From: Wolfiporia cocos
Lineage: Eukaryota > Basidiomycota > Agaricomycetes > Polyporales > Phaeolaceae
Direction: 5' to 3'
NCBI GenBank assembly: GCA_029448655.1
Contig: JACCLO010000022.1
Coordinates: forward strand, 245,863 to 309,862
Length of the DNA: 64,000 nt
The notes under the pieces were generated by a model. That model was not told the DNA's origin. It did not search any database and saw only the letters and a program-made list of their open reading frames with translations. The translations under genes were made by a program, and so were the position numbers. Below are positions 21,430-33,209 of this stretch, piece after piece. Position 1 is the stretch's first letter. Each line of letters opens with the position of its first letter.

Positions 21430-22640
21430 GTGGCTTCGTATAGTCCACGGTGTGTTATAAACACCGTTTTCCATTTGTCGCCTTTCTTAGTCCACACGTT
21501 GTTGTATCCCCATCTCAAATCGATCTTGGTAAAGATAGATGCGGATGCAAGCTGATCAATGAGTTCAGAAATGCGTGGAATCAGATATTTGTTTTGTACT
21601 GTAATTTCGTTTAATTTCCTGTAATCGACAACCATTCGTAAACTCCCATCTTTCTTCAGTACGAAGAAAACCGGGGAGGCAAAAGGTGATTTTGACTTTC
21701 GGATATAACCTTTGCGTAGTTCTTCAGCTATCCACTCATCTAAGGAGTTCTCCTGTAAACGTGACATTGGGTTAGGCTTGGCTGGTTTGGGCAGTGTGGC
21801 GCCATCAACAAAGTCGACGGCATGATCGTACTCTTTACGAGTAGGCATTCGGTCTGAAGCCTTATGACTAAACACTGTGGGCCCAAATTTTTTGTATTCG
21901 TCGGGGACGAGAGACTTCCACTTTTCAGTTGAGTCCTTGTCCAAAGACAGGATGTCTTTCTCGAATACTTCTGCTACTAGTTGTGCCAGTGTGGTTGAAT
22001 CCTCGTCGTTCAAGCGTGGAACCCAATTGACTAAGTGATTCTGGGGATCTTCCTCTCCTATGTTGTCCAGAGGTAGTTCCCAAAGATTGATCGTTTCTTC
22101 ACTACTGAGTTCTTCTGCTTCCTTGGTGGAAGGTTTGGCAGGTCGTCGCCGTTTGTCAGCATGGACACATTTTCCGTTTTCTGTGCAGCGACCATAGTTC
22201 ATGGTCCCCTTACTCCAATCGAAGTGAGGGTTATGCCATGCAAACCACTCGTAACCAATGATAACATCCATAGATCCGAGCTTAGTTATGGCGAGACCAA
22301 TGGTCTCTTTATTTTTGCCATGAACCATATAGGCTTTAACTAGCTCCTTGATCTGTCCTTCCTTGTTGTAGGTGCCATCCGCATTATGAACATTAATAAC
22401 GGGGCGAAGGGGTGCGGTTACGAGATTATGTTTTTGCACGAAATCGGAGTTGATCACGCTAATTTGTGTGCCAGAATCAACTAATGCTGATGCCTGTACT
22501 TTTTTGCCGTAGACCCAGAGATCCACGTCGATTTTGAATGAAGTCGACGTGTCACGCGATTGATTATGATAAGTTATTTTATTGATCTCTGCAGCGGGTA
22601 CTACTGTACACTGATTGTTCATACATGGGCAGGCTTTCAC
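21430..22640 (-). pseudogene. pol: Element C pol, proximal part: protease and RT fingers
   Basis: The frame opens near 22640 and runs to the element A junction at 21434. It shows the aspartic protease motif ALVDSGTQISVI (near 22470-22505), a linker of about 200 residues, and the RT fingers (KGYIRKSKSPFASPVFF, MVVDYRKLNEIT, FTKIDLRWGYNN). The next residues, VMYFGFCNAP, are at 11429 on the far side of element A. A frameshift near 22640 separates it from the upstream frame that ends LDFYYTHM. No internal stop is seen in this stretch, so most damage to C pol lies downstream. Confidence 0.88.
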
Positions 22641-23046
22641 ATATGAGTGTAGTAAAAATCCAGGTTACCCTGGGCATTCCTGGTGCCTGGGATAAGTCGC
22701 TCACCTGGTTCGAGCGGTGAGGTCGGCCATGGTGATGTGATTCTGGCCGAATGGATCATCGGTTCAGCTGAAACCGGTGGAGTTGGTACCTCCTCGATGT
22801 GCGCGTGTTGTATAGTCCCCACGGTGGTGGAACCGGGGGACTCAGTTTCGCTGTCCGTCTCGTAGTACTCTTTTTCGATGACTCGAACGAAACGCCTCTT
22901 CTTTCCGTCATTCAGGGGTGCCGGCCGCAAAGACGATTGGTGTGTGGTGACGTTACTTGTCCCTCCGGTTCGGGACGTAGTGGGGGCGGGGTTGTTGGGG
23001 CCTCGGGCTGTGCACACAGCGGCACCGTTTTGGCAGTTGTCGCGCC

Positions 23047-23696
23047 CGTGTCACAGTTTTGGGACATATTACCATTTTTTCCATATTTTTTTTACCTATT
23101 TTTCTGGTATTTCTACAAGCATATTTACGGTTGCGCTGTTAAGCGCCCGTACTACATGTACACCTGCACAAACAACACGTACATAACACGGTTACACGTC
23201 CACCGTCCATAACAACGCGTCAACAACACGCTCGTACGCGTTTATTACTCAGCGGTCTAACCTCCGAAGTCACGCGTCTTACTAATTTCCGATACCGGGA
23301 TATGTCACAACGCTTACATACTTCGGACCGCGTTATATCACAAGCCAACGACACTTGTATTACTCATATACCGATATCTCGGCCTATAGTTATCACCTGT
23401 CCGGCTTTCTTACTCGTGCTGCCATTACCGGCGCACATGGTCTACTAGGTAGATAGGACTTAGCTGTATTCGCTGTATTCGCGCACAGACCGTCCACTTG
23501 TTTGGTCCCACTTGGGGTAGCCAAACACCACATGTATATAAGCTAGGCTAACATTACCGTTGAGCCTTAGATTTGTTCTCTTGTATAGCATCGCAGTAAC
23601 ACCTACTACCTGCTCCACACTAGCTCCTCCCCCAGTCGCCTTTTGCCCCTCAAGCAATATCGACTATTGGTGAGTCCCACAGCTTAGTCTGTGTCA
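23047..23696 (+). repeat. Solo LTR, family Ld (650 bp), target duplication GCCCG
   Basis: It runs from TGTCACAG to CTGTGTCA, with GCCCG at 23042-23046 and 23697-23701. It is related to La but distinct, and closely matches 25259-25902. It lies in the Cys-rich part of element C gag. Confidence 0.92.
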
Positions 23697-24054
23697 GCCC
23701 GCACATGGCACACTTGTGTGGTGCCGCCCAGAGATATCGCTCTCCCTTCTTCCCCTTGCGCCATTGGGTGCCTGGAACCGACCCAGCTGATACTGGCTGA
23801 GCCAGTTTGTTTGGTTTGGCCCCACTGCTGGCGGTCTTTGCAGATCCGCTGGTTTGGGCCGTGGTGATAGTGTTGGCGACCTTCTTGCCGCTCTGCTCCT
23901 GCGTCTCCTTCTTCTTCCCCTTCCCATCTTCGAAGATACTGCCCGTTATGGTGTCCGGGTACGTGTCCTTGTAGAACTCGATCGCTGTGTCGAGATATTT
24001 CTCCCAGTCGGTGGGAGCCGGGTGTTTGATGATCCGCAACATGGCGAATCCGTC

Positions 24055-24660
24055 TGTCACGGTAACCACCGTGCCACCCGCCCCAGCGGGGAACCTCTAT
24101 ATCCGCCTATCCTAACTCCTAAGCCCCCCACCCTCCATAGGCGGAGAACAAGAAGGCACGTCTATTGAGACGTCCTGCCGTATTGCCCAGACTAGCAGGT
24201 AAAGGAATAAGAGATAGACGAATGCAATGAATAGAGGCCCCCACGCCCAAGTAGGATGTAGCAGGCTTTGTCGACTAAGACCCTGCACGCAAGAGACGAG
24301 CCAGCAGACGGTATTGAAAGGTTGCCAGGGGACGCGCCCCCAACGACGAGAAGATAAGTTCTGAGGAGTACCTCAGAACGCTACCTAGTATATATACATG
24401 TGAACGCAGACTCCTATAGCTACAAGACCTGCCCTAATGGCGTGGTCTGTGCACACTGTGACTACGCTGCACATGACTGGTAACGATCGTGACTCCAGTG
24501 ACGTACCACATGACCTAAGTGAGAGATAAGATATGAGAAGCTTATCTAATTTCCCATGCACGTGCAGTCCCGGGCGGCTAGGTATAACGTAGCGAATATC
24601 TGGGGAATAAAGGTTAATAAATCAGCAGGAAACCCCTTTATTCCGGGATTTCTTGTGACA
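24055..24660 (-). repeat. Solo LTR, family Lg (606 bp), target duplication CCGTC
   Basis: It runs from TGTCACGG to CTTGTGACA on +, with CCGTC at 24050-24054 and 24661-24665. It is the inverse of 7157-7766 and lies in element C gag. Confidence 0.92.
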
Positions 24661-25258
24661 CCGTCACGCACTTTGTTGGGGAGAGCGTCTTTCAGCTCTT
24701 CCAGCAGCGTTGAGTTCTCCATCTTGGCTGCTTTCGCAAGCTGCTGAAGACGTTCTGCATAATTGAAGAAGTTGGCTTTCGCCTTCTCCTTCCCCTCCTT
24801 GCCGAAGTACCCCTTGATTTCCTTGCGGGCCACCTCCTGGTCCGTCTTTTTTCCGTACACTCACTCCATGTCTGCCTCGAAGTCCGTGTCACAGATTTGG
24901 GACATGCCACTATTTTTACCTTATTTTCATCTATTTTATTGGTATTTCTACGACCTTGTAGACATTTACGCTGCTAAGTGCCCATCTACACGTACACCCA
25001 ACCAAACAACACGTACACAACGCGGTATACATCCACCTGTCATAACAACAACTAAACAACACAGTTGTACGCGTCAATGACTCAGCGGACTAACCTCCGG
25101 TGTCACGCGCCTTACTCATATCCCGATACCAGGCTATGTCAGTATAATTGGATAAGCGTCCCGCTCGTTATCACATGCCAATAGCACTATTGTGACTCAT
25201 ATCCCGATACCGGTATATGTTTATCACATGCTAGGCTTACTAACGTAACTAAAGCCAC

Positions 25259-25902
25259 TGTCACAGTTTTGGGACATATTACCATTTTTTTCATATTTCT
25301 ACCTATTTTTCTGGTATTTCTACGAGCATATTTACGGTTACGCTATTAAGCGCCCGTACTACACGTACACCTGCACAAACAACACATACATAACACGGTT
25401 ACACGTCCACGAGCCATAACAACGCGTCCATAACACGTTCGTACGCGTCTATTACTCAGCGGACTAACCTCCGAAGTCACGCGCCTTAGTAATCCCCGAT
25501 ACCGGGATATGTCATGATGCTTACATGTTTCGGCCCGTGTTATATCACAAGCCAACAACACTTAGATTACTCATATCCCGACCTCAGCATATATGGTTAT
25601 CACATGTCTGGTTATGCTACTAGTGCCGCCATTACCGGCGCACACGGTCTACTAGGTAGATAGGACTTAGCCTGTATTTTGCCTCACAGCGCACAGACCG
25701 CCCCTTTGTTTGGTCCCTCTTGGGTAGCCAAACACCGCATGTTTATAAGCTAGGCTAACCTTACCGTTGAGCCTTAGATTGTTCTCTTGTATAGCATCAC
25801 AGTAACTCCTACTACCTGCTCCACACTATCTCCTCCCCCAGTCGCCTTTAGCCCCTTAAGCTATATCGACTATTGGTGAGTCCCACAGATTAGTCTGTGT
25901 CA
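25259..25902 (+). repeat. Solo LTR, family Ld (644 bp), target duplication GCCAC
   Basis: It runs from TGTCACAG to CTGTGTCA, with GCCAC at 25254-25258 and 25903-25907. It is nested in the La-like LTR 24887-26692. Confidence 0.92.
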
Positions 25903-26089
25903 GCCACTCCCACAACACGGACCTACGGTCCAAACAATGTTTCTTACTGGTGCAGCCATTACCGGCACACATGGTCTACTATAGTTTACGACTTAGCTGT
26001 ATTAGTTATGTCTGCGCACAGACCGTCTCAATGTTTGGTTCCACTTGAGGATACCAAACAAAGCATGTATATAAGTAGGGCTATCACTG

Positions 26090-26544
26090 TGTCACGAACT
26101 GACATAGGACATACACATATAACCTCATATCCCCCCTATCTCCCGTATAGACGAGGTACAACGCCGTATAGACTCAGAGATGGAGTCACATAGCGAGGTG
26201 TGGTGGTTGGGTTTCAAAGGCGCATGCCTAGTGGTAGCAGTAAGAGGGGAAGCGCCCCCAACGACGAGATTGACAAGTCTGGGGAGTAAGCCCCAGACGA
26301 CAAGCATTATATACATGAGGAGATGCGCGCGGCAGGCAGTAAGGCCCGCCCTAATGTGAGGGTCCATGCGCTATCTACACAGCCTCTGCATACGTAAGCC
26401 TATCACATGACCTGGGTAGCCGCACTATGCTACGCATAACCGTTACACTACGCAAGACCACCTATTTCTACGTCACATGACCATAGTACCCTACAGCCCT
26501 TGGTTCGAGACAGGGGGGGTACCTATTTCTGAGAATTTGTGACA
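26090..26544 (-). repeat. Solo LTR, family Le (455 bp), target duplication CACTG
   Basis: On + it runs from TGTCACGA to TTTGTGACA, with CACTG at 26085-26089 and 26545-26549. TATA reads on the minus strand (near 26308-26316). It is also nested in the La-like LTR. Confidence 0.9.
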
Positions 26545-27763
26545 CACTGTGGATAAGCCTTAGATTTGTTCTCTGCTATTGCATAGTCACATAACATCTC
26601 TACTGCGCCTACAAGCTCCCTCACCAACCTCCGACAACTCCTTCAAGTCGTCTATAAGGTTATAGTGTGAGTCCCACAACTTGTTTGTGTCAGTCCGCCC
26701 ACTTTCCCAGATCCTTTGAGGGGTCGATTGACTCCCTGATCCTCTTTTCGCAGTACTGAAAAGCACTGCCCAACAGCCGTTGAAGGGCCTCGACGATCTG
26801 CTCTCGGTCCGAGGTGATCTTGGCGACTGCGAAGTACATGATGCACTTCTGCAACCATTCCTTGACCGGGACCTTCGAGCCATCTCCCGAGAATTCTGGC
26901 AGAGGCGTGGGCTTTTGGCGGAGGATGAAAGGTGGTGCCGCTGATGTTGTTGATGTAGTTGCAGCGGGGGCAGGGGCGTTCTCGAGCTTCTTGACACGAT
27001 TGTTGAGCAGATCGAGTGCTGTTAGGGAGACCGGTGCTTTTTCAAGCTTGGTAACCCTAGACAACAGCGCATCAATGTCGGTGCGATCTGTTTTCCTCTT
27101 GTTCTCGACATTGATTAGCCGAGTCTCCAGCAGCCGGGTATAAGTCTGGTGCTGGTCTGCACGGTACATGATAAGACGCATGCGGGCGTCGAGGGCAAGA
27201 CGGAAGCGAGACAGCTCCTCGTTGGTGTAGATCGTAGCAACGTTCGCCGTTTCGTTCATGGAGTTTAAGCACATTCAATAAGTGCTTTGGAGTTCCGATA
27301 TCTCCTGCCCGGGGATACCGGCATGCATCTCAGGGTTGATCTCGAACTCCTCCCTGACGGGTAGGAGCTCCTGCCTTTCCCAGTTGAGGACTCAGTACTC
27401 CCCATAGGCTAGGAGGAGACTCTCGCTTCCCATGAGGGGTCGTTCCGCAAGAGGTTCCACCCATCTTTCGATTGGGGGCATGCGGGTGAGGTGATGAGTC
27501 CGCGTGGGACGCGATGATCGGATGGGTGGCAGGATGGGAATCCGCTCGGGGGTAACGGTCGAGGTGTGGACTGCCAAGCTGCTTGCCTGTGGTTGCGACA
27601 CTGGAAGCGGGTTAGCTCTTGTTTCTATGTGGGAAGTATGACCTAGAAATCAAAAAAAAACTAGAATCAAAAAAGAACCAGATCTTGATGTGCCATCTTG
27701 ATTGCCCATTTGATGTGCCTTAATGTAGCCCTTTCGGGTCTACTCCGTCATGAGAGTCAAGAA

Positions 27764-27784
27764 AATATCCCTGTCGGGTATATT
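27764..27784 (-). promoter_or_regulatory. Stem-loop just after the ORF0 stop codon (C)
   Basis: AATATCCC and GGGTATATT pair with one bulged base around a 4-base loop, directly after the stop codon at 27786-27788. Position matches the hairpins of A, B and D, but the sequence differs. Confidence 0.35.
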
Positions 27785-27785
27785 G

Positions 27786-28685
27786 TTACATCTGGTGTAC
27801 CGGGAACCAGACGTTGAGAGTGTTAAGCCCTCTAACTACTCTAAGTACAGTAGTTCTATCTACACTTGGATACCCCGTCATGAAGTTTCCTACAAGCTTG
27901 CAATTTTTAACTAGCAAGCGCATCTGACTATTATCTATTCGGTCCATGAGGACTGCCTCGGTGAATTTCTCGCAAACTTGGTAGAAGTCCCAGAGAAGGT
28001 TTAGTATCTCCAGTACTGGGTGACCGAAGCACACATTGCAGTTTGAGACGATGGTGGGGTAAAGTCCCTTGAGGACCTTAGCGGTCTCCACTAGTATGAC
28101 TATTATTTTACACCCCTAGACGAACTTCTTCTCGGTGCAGCAGATAAGCTGCAAGTTGAAGTCGGCGGGGATGTCGAGGATGTGTTTTGCGACCCACTCG
28201 GCTGGTTTCCAGAGTCGGTCGGCGATCTCCTTGGCCTTTTCAGGGGCCATCATCAGATTGATGAGACCGTAGTCAGGTGTGGTGGGAGCGTGGGAGGCGC
28301 GATGCGTGGCTTCTGCTTCGACGTAGGCTTTCAACTCCGCAGCTTCCTCCGAGCGTCGCACGTGGGCGCGCTCAGCCGAAAGCCGCATCGTCTCGGCCAT
28401 CTTGGCAGCTTCCTCCTTCGACGCTTCTTCATTGAAGTGGGCGATGTAGTTGGGACTGTAGTGTGGTCCGTGGTACTTAGGCTTCTTGATCAAAGCCTTG
28501 ATCTCCTTCACGCTCTTGGACGGGATGTCCCAGAGTTCGACGGAGCCGGTGGCTGCATTATTCACAACCATCTTATTGGGCATCTTGCCGGTGTCTGGTT
28601 TGACAGCTGGCTTCTTATAGATGGGCCCAGCGCGGAGGTGAGCCTCGACGCGCTTGATTGACTGCTCTTGACGTTCGGCGGGCAT
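27786..28685 (-). pseudogene. Element C ORF0, one internal stop
   Basis: This is a 300-codon frame with one in-frame TAG (28113-28115). It has the same place and length as ORF0 in A, B and D. The N-terminal half has a basic head starting MPAERQEQS, then VELWDIPSKS (matching LWEIPVHM in A/B), a KPKYHGPHYSP stretch and an Ala/Glu/Arg-rich helix. The C-terminal half carries the weak counterpart of the LEDLVDN ... NRxWR ... CKxLGN block (KNCKLVGNF near 27890-27916). Similarity to A and D is low but collinear. If the TAG came from CAG, it fits the C-to-T decay seen elsewhere in C. Confidence 0.75.
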
Positions 28686-29306
28686 GGCTACGTAAAAGAC
28701 CTATAAGAATACAGGTACACTATCTATCCGAGACAAAGTCCAGATCTAGGCTCTCTTGAGGCCGAATCGTAGTGCTAAGTCGGTGTGTCAATGACAGACA
28801 CATGTCTCTCTTACACGCGCCCGGAGGAGGATACAACGAGTCCGTCTTCCCTTGACATCTCGGTAACTATTGTTTAGGGTATTACACCCATGGGGATTAG
28901 CCGTAACCTTTCAGGTTTCCACCGCAAGCAAAGCATCAGACCCTTAGAAGGGCCATCCAGAAGATCCCGTGAGGGTTCAATTCCATATGGACGTTAAGGC
29001 GCTAAGCCGGGTTTTCACCTAGTTCCCAAAGGACTAAGGTTAAGTCCTTACACCTGGACTAGAAGTGTTCTACTAAGAACGGGGTAACGTCTGGGACTAT
29101 GCCCATGGGTTGTACCACCGCTCCGTTCAATCTATTCCCCTTTGCAGGTAGAATAGAGCCCTGTAAAGTCTAGGCATCGGCTTGGTATCCCCCAGAACCC
29201 ACACCGTAACAGAATGCCACTAGGGCGCACTAATGAAATGGCCAGCCTGTAACGAAAGATAACCCCAGGGCCAAAAGGCCGGGGGGTGATAAAAGAATTG
29301 TTCTAA
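28686..29306 (-). other. Element C leader and self-complementary primer site
   Basis: About 620 bp with no gene. The primer-binding site 29294-29304 (11 nt) is the exact reverse complement of 29419-29429, which begins 34 nt from the first base of the minus-strand TATA box (29456-29463). GTATCCCCCAGA is at 29185-29196. The rest of the leader is shorter than, and hard to align with, A, B and D. Confidence 0.75.
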
Positions 29307-29924
29307 TGACACAGATACTCACTTGTTAGGATTGGGCTTGTGTTATTGAGGCAGGTAATAACAAAGAAGCGAGTTTAATCAGACGAGCAGTTACTGGGTA
29401 ACGATGTGTATATTGAAGAGAACAATTCTAAGTCTACAACGCCCTTAGAGTCAAGCTTATATACATGCAGGGTAAGACCCGTGATACCGTAGGTAGGACT
29501 TATGCCACACTAGGGCGTAGGGTTAGGACACCGGTAATGGTGTGACCCGAAGCTTGTGATTGTACTCTAGCCTGCTGAGTGAGCGAGCAGGTGACGCTAA
29601 GTAATGACTCGACTACGTATGACGTAGCGAGGGCTAGACTGTGTCTGTGGTCTAGATGTGGAACATTATAGAACGTTATGGAACATGATGGAAACTGGTG
29701 GAAACCCAGGGAACCTTGTAGAAGGTTCGAGAAGCTACATAGTAAGCGACGAGATACCGTGAGCCAGAGATAAGATAAGGATACATGATCTATCTACGAG
29801 ATAAGATAACAGGTAAGCACGTGATACAACGGTGAGCGTAACTATTGTACAGCGAGCCGTAGTAAATCAGGAAAAATAGGAGAAATCCTAGGAAAATTAG
29901 TAGAAGACTAAGAAAATCTGTGAC
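29307..29924 (-). repeat. 5' LTR of element C (618 bp)
   Basis: On + it runs from TGACACAGATACTC to CTGTGACA. The right 334 bp nearly matches the truncated 3' LTR (6101-6434). TATA is at 29456-29463. The following TTTTC is the surviving target copy. Confidence 0.9.
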
Positions 29925-31217
29925 ATTTTCTATGGTGTCATGGCCTAGCAATAGTGTTGTCATGATGATGTCATGGTCTGGTCCAGTAATGGAACCTGAT
30001 GTCATAACTTGTGCAGATAAGATAAGAGATAAGGTCACCTGCTTTGGTGCCTATGATTGTACTTAGTGGCACATAGCTAATCTGATGTAGTTGAGTAGGT
30101 CACATGACTTGGAAGGTCATGTGACTTAGTGATTTCTAGTGCATTGGAAAGCCCTTGGTCATGTGATTGTAGTGATGTAGATGAGAAAACCTGTACTAGT
30201 AAAGGGGCTGCACGACTTTTATTATGAGAATAGAGAATGTGGAAAATGCCTTGTAAAACTGTGACATGTTCACTTTGTGTACTACTCTTGCAATCCCTGC
30301 TTGACGGGTCACTTGTCTTATTGACTGCAACCAACCCTTACAACTGCATTAGCAAGTCCAAGCCTAGACTTGCATCAAAGATATATGGATTCTATTAGCC
30401 TTTCAGTATTTTATTCTGACGTTATCTTTACATGAAACAATTTATTTGTCAGACGCAATAAGAATAGACCAATGCAATGACAGTTTATTTTATATTCTCA
30501 CATATGATACAGATTGTGGTCACCCTAAACTGATGGATCTGCACCATACAAAACACTTTCTTCATACCTCAGGAATCGTAACCTATATGCAGTCAGATCA
30601 GTGACAGTAGATTGTTAGGCCTTATTGTCACAATCCTGTCTCTGTGACATCTCAAGCTGCCGGCACAAGATAGAGTTCTAAGAAGAAGAAAAGAGTTTGC
30701 AGGCAAGCACACGATGCTCAGCAAGAGTAGAAAAGGGTAGGGAAATGCTCCAAGTTCACATTGTTGAGTCTAGGAAAGTAAGTCCCTAGATGCCAAGACA
30801 TATAAGACCTTATACTACTAATAATGTCTACCCTAATGTAGCTAGTCTGTGCACATGTTGTGGTATCATAGTGATGCCATAAGGTGTCATAATATGGTGC
30901 TATCTAGGAATAGTGCAGTACGTCATAGAGATGACACTGGCTTTGTAAATATGCCTTGTGTGCCATAAATGTGGAGAAAGCGGGCCGCTATGTCATACCT
31001 GTCAGATAAGCAGGCCATGCTAAGTATAGACCTATAATAATAGACATGATGTCATAGACTGGGCCAGTATGGGCCCCGATGTTGTAAATGATGGAATGTG
31101 GGGCCTTGTAAACTAATAATAGTTCTGACCTCATAGTGTCACAGATTATTTTGTGCATATTCAGAATTGTCCTCTCTTACTATGTTTATCGTACTTAAAA
31201 CATGACTGGGGTCGATC

Positions 31218-32666
31218 TGACACAGATCTACTGTGGGACTCACCACCTATTGGTTGAGGAAATAGGTGACGGAGTAGCAGACCAGTGCAGCAGGATAGGA
31301 GAGGTTATTCTATGGCGCAAGCCGAGAATAATAGAACTAAGGATTAGCAGCGTCAAGCCGGGTCCTTATATACATGTGTATTGGGAGGGCACGTGCTACT
31401 ATATAGCTATGGCCTTACCGGGTTATGTGGCTTTGCCAAGTGGCGAAGCTTATCTTTATCTATTGTTTATGGACTCTACATAGAATGGCCGTGGAAGGCC
31501 CTAATGGCCGAACCAATCGTATGAGAGGGATTATACCTTTATCATGTGTTAACGCGGGCGCAGCCCGGGTATATGGGAAGCCGTACGCTGGATACCTTGC
31601 GGTATAATGGCTATTGGACGGACTTCGTGTGATGACCAAGGCGAGACGCCGAGGTCGTTATGCTATTGGACCAGCAGGTTCCGTAGCATGTGTTATGTCC
31701 AGACCAAAAGGTTACCGGGACATGTGTTGGACTTAGCCGTGAGGCGAGGTCCGGTGTTTGGGCAACGCCGTGATGGCAGAAGCCCGGGACTTGGATTGTA
31801 CCGAGCCCGTGGGAGGCCGAGAAGGCCGTGACCTATAGCGATATTGCCTTGATGCTAATATTATGCTGTATGGTCGTGTTGACATTATTATGCGAGCGTG
31901 CCGCGCTCGGGATGTCATTATGATCTAGGATCTTATGACGTGGTTGGTCTAGCTCTGACGGGCTGGACCTATGACGTAGCGGTGACGATGCTATTGTATC
32001 ACAGTACGACTTACGCATGATATACTAGGTGTGAAGCCTCAAGCCTATGCACGTATTGGTATGTGTAGGGAGACCTCCCCAGGGCGACCGGTGAGGCAGA
32101 GGCATTCGCAGACAAGCACGCATGAGATGAGCAGTAGAGGCGCATTGGGTGCATGAGATGAGAATCTAAAGGATGAGGATACGTCCTCATCCCTACTGCA
32201 TTATATACATGACGTAGCGCTTATTGTACACTAGCTACCTTGCCCTAAAGAGGGTCTGTGCGCAGTAGGCGCACAGACGTAACGCTGTAACGTAGTGACG
32301 CTAGTCATGTGCTACTTGTGACCGTGAGTTTACATACCCTTATCTTATCTACAACAAGATCTTATCTAAAAGTCAGGTGACTATGAACGAAAGGAAATGC
32401 CACACCGTTCTGTGACATATTGTCTAGACGTGTATGACGCATTCACAGATGGAGGCACAGCGAAGCACGTTGCCTTAGCGATGATGTCATTAGTCTTGGG
32501 ACGTATCCTTGTATAAGCTGGTCATGTGGTTGATAAGCCCAGTTAAGGACTTGTCGGATGGCGATGGGAGTTAACCCGTAGATAACGTGTAGTTAGACGT
32601 ATAAATCCCGGATAAATTGCTATAATCGTAGGAAAAATGCTGTAAGCCCCAGATAAATCTGTGACA
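31218..32666 (-). repeat. Solo LTR, family Lb (about 1,023 bp net), target duplication CGATC
   Basis: On + it runs from TGACACAG to CTGTGACA, with CGATC at 31213-31217 and 32667-32671. It contains a nested LTR at 31997-32417. It is strikingly CpG-rich against the surrounding old LTR. Confidence 0.92.
31997..32417 (-). repeat. Solo LTR, family Lk (421 bp), target duplication TATTG
   Basis: It begins TATCACAG (mutated TGACACAG) and ends CTGTGACA, with TATTG at 31992-31996 and 32418-32422. The minus-strand TATA is near 32202. A second copy is at 35805-36213. Confidence 0.9.
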
Positions 32667-33209
32667 CGATCCAATGACCTGAAGGTCAGTGGGTCATGTG
32701 ACTTGTGTCACATGACTTGCCAAACTCTTAGATTAGATAGCAGCACCAGGTACTATCAGAGGAATGATGTCAGGTGACCCTCCTTCTTATCTAAGATGTT
32801 AGGACTATTATTAGTCTACAAGTCTCACATTCTAGGTTCAACCTCATGCCTATTATTATAGGCCCAGACTCAGTGTGGCCTGCTTACCTTACAGGTATGA
32901 CATAGTGGTGCCATTTACTATACACATATGACATACAAGGCTAGTCTTACATAGTCAAGTCATCTCCTACGACATACAGTGATATTCTTAGGATACAAAG
33001 CACATCATTATGATATACTGCATTACCATTAGAGTAGCACCACACCATGAGGGCTTATGGCATCATGGGCTATACTTAGCCACTTATGCACAGACCACCT
33101 TAGTTTAGAGTGGTCTTACTTACTTGTGGTCATACAGACTTGTATATATGAATTGTGGTGTCTAGGGACTTAGTTTTCTAGACTCAACAATGTGAGAGCT
33201 TGCATATGA

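Larger units (their letters stand above)
24887..26692 (+). repeat. Solo LTR, La-like (about 697 bp net), target duplication GTCCG, with two LTRs nested inside
   Basis: It starts TGTCACAG and ends TTTGTGTCA, with GTCCG at 24882-24886 and 26693-26697. Removing the LTRs at 25259-25902 and 26090-26544 plus one target copy each leaves about 697 bp. This matches the La LTRs of A and B in length and layout. It inserted in element C gag. Confidence 0.9.
22637..27601 (-). pseudogene. gag: Element C gag, in four pieces
   Basis: The coding pieces are 26698-27601, 24661-24886, 23697-24054 and 22637-23046, separated by solo LTRs. Counted once per target, they line up with A/B Gag: head; coiled coil (RLLETRLINVENKRK, LLSRVTKLEKAP); capsid-like region (LPEFSGDGSKVPVKEW; ARKEIKGYFGKEGKEKAKANFFNYAERL, split by an LTR); and a Cys-rich segment beginning KCAMCG that is also split and does not form a clean CCHC. 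Two in-frame TGA stops (27392-27394, 27275-27277) interrupt the head. The last piece (DGKKRRFVRVIEKEYYETD) matches the tail of A/B Gag. Confidence 0.82.
6101..29924 (-). mobile_element. Element C: old ORF0/dUTPase Ty3-gypsy retrotransposon, heavily interrupted
   Basis: The element reads right to left: 5' LTR (29307-29924), leader, ORF0, gag, pol with dUTPase, polypurine tract (6435-6449), then a truncated 3' LTR (6101-6434). It contains element A, seven solo LTRs directly, and two more LTRs nested inside one of those. Every internal insertion has a matching 5-bp duplication and, once discounted, the reading frames meet again. Several in-frame stops remain, so it is dead. TTTTC follows it at 29925. 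The uninterrupted sequence at about 43290 shows that the target lay inside an old LTR (family Ll). Confidence 0.9.

Noticed and set aside
24546..24860. Separate small protein of about 104 codons
   Set aside because: It is the middle piece of element C gag, extended artificially into the Lg LTR.
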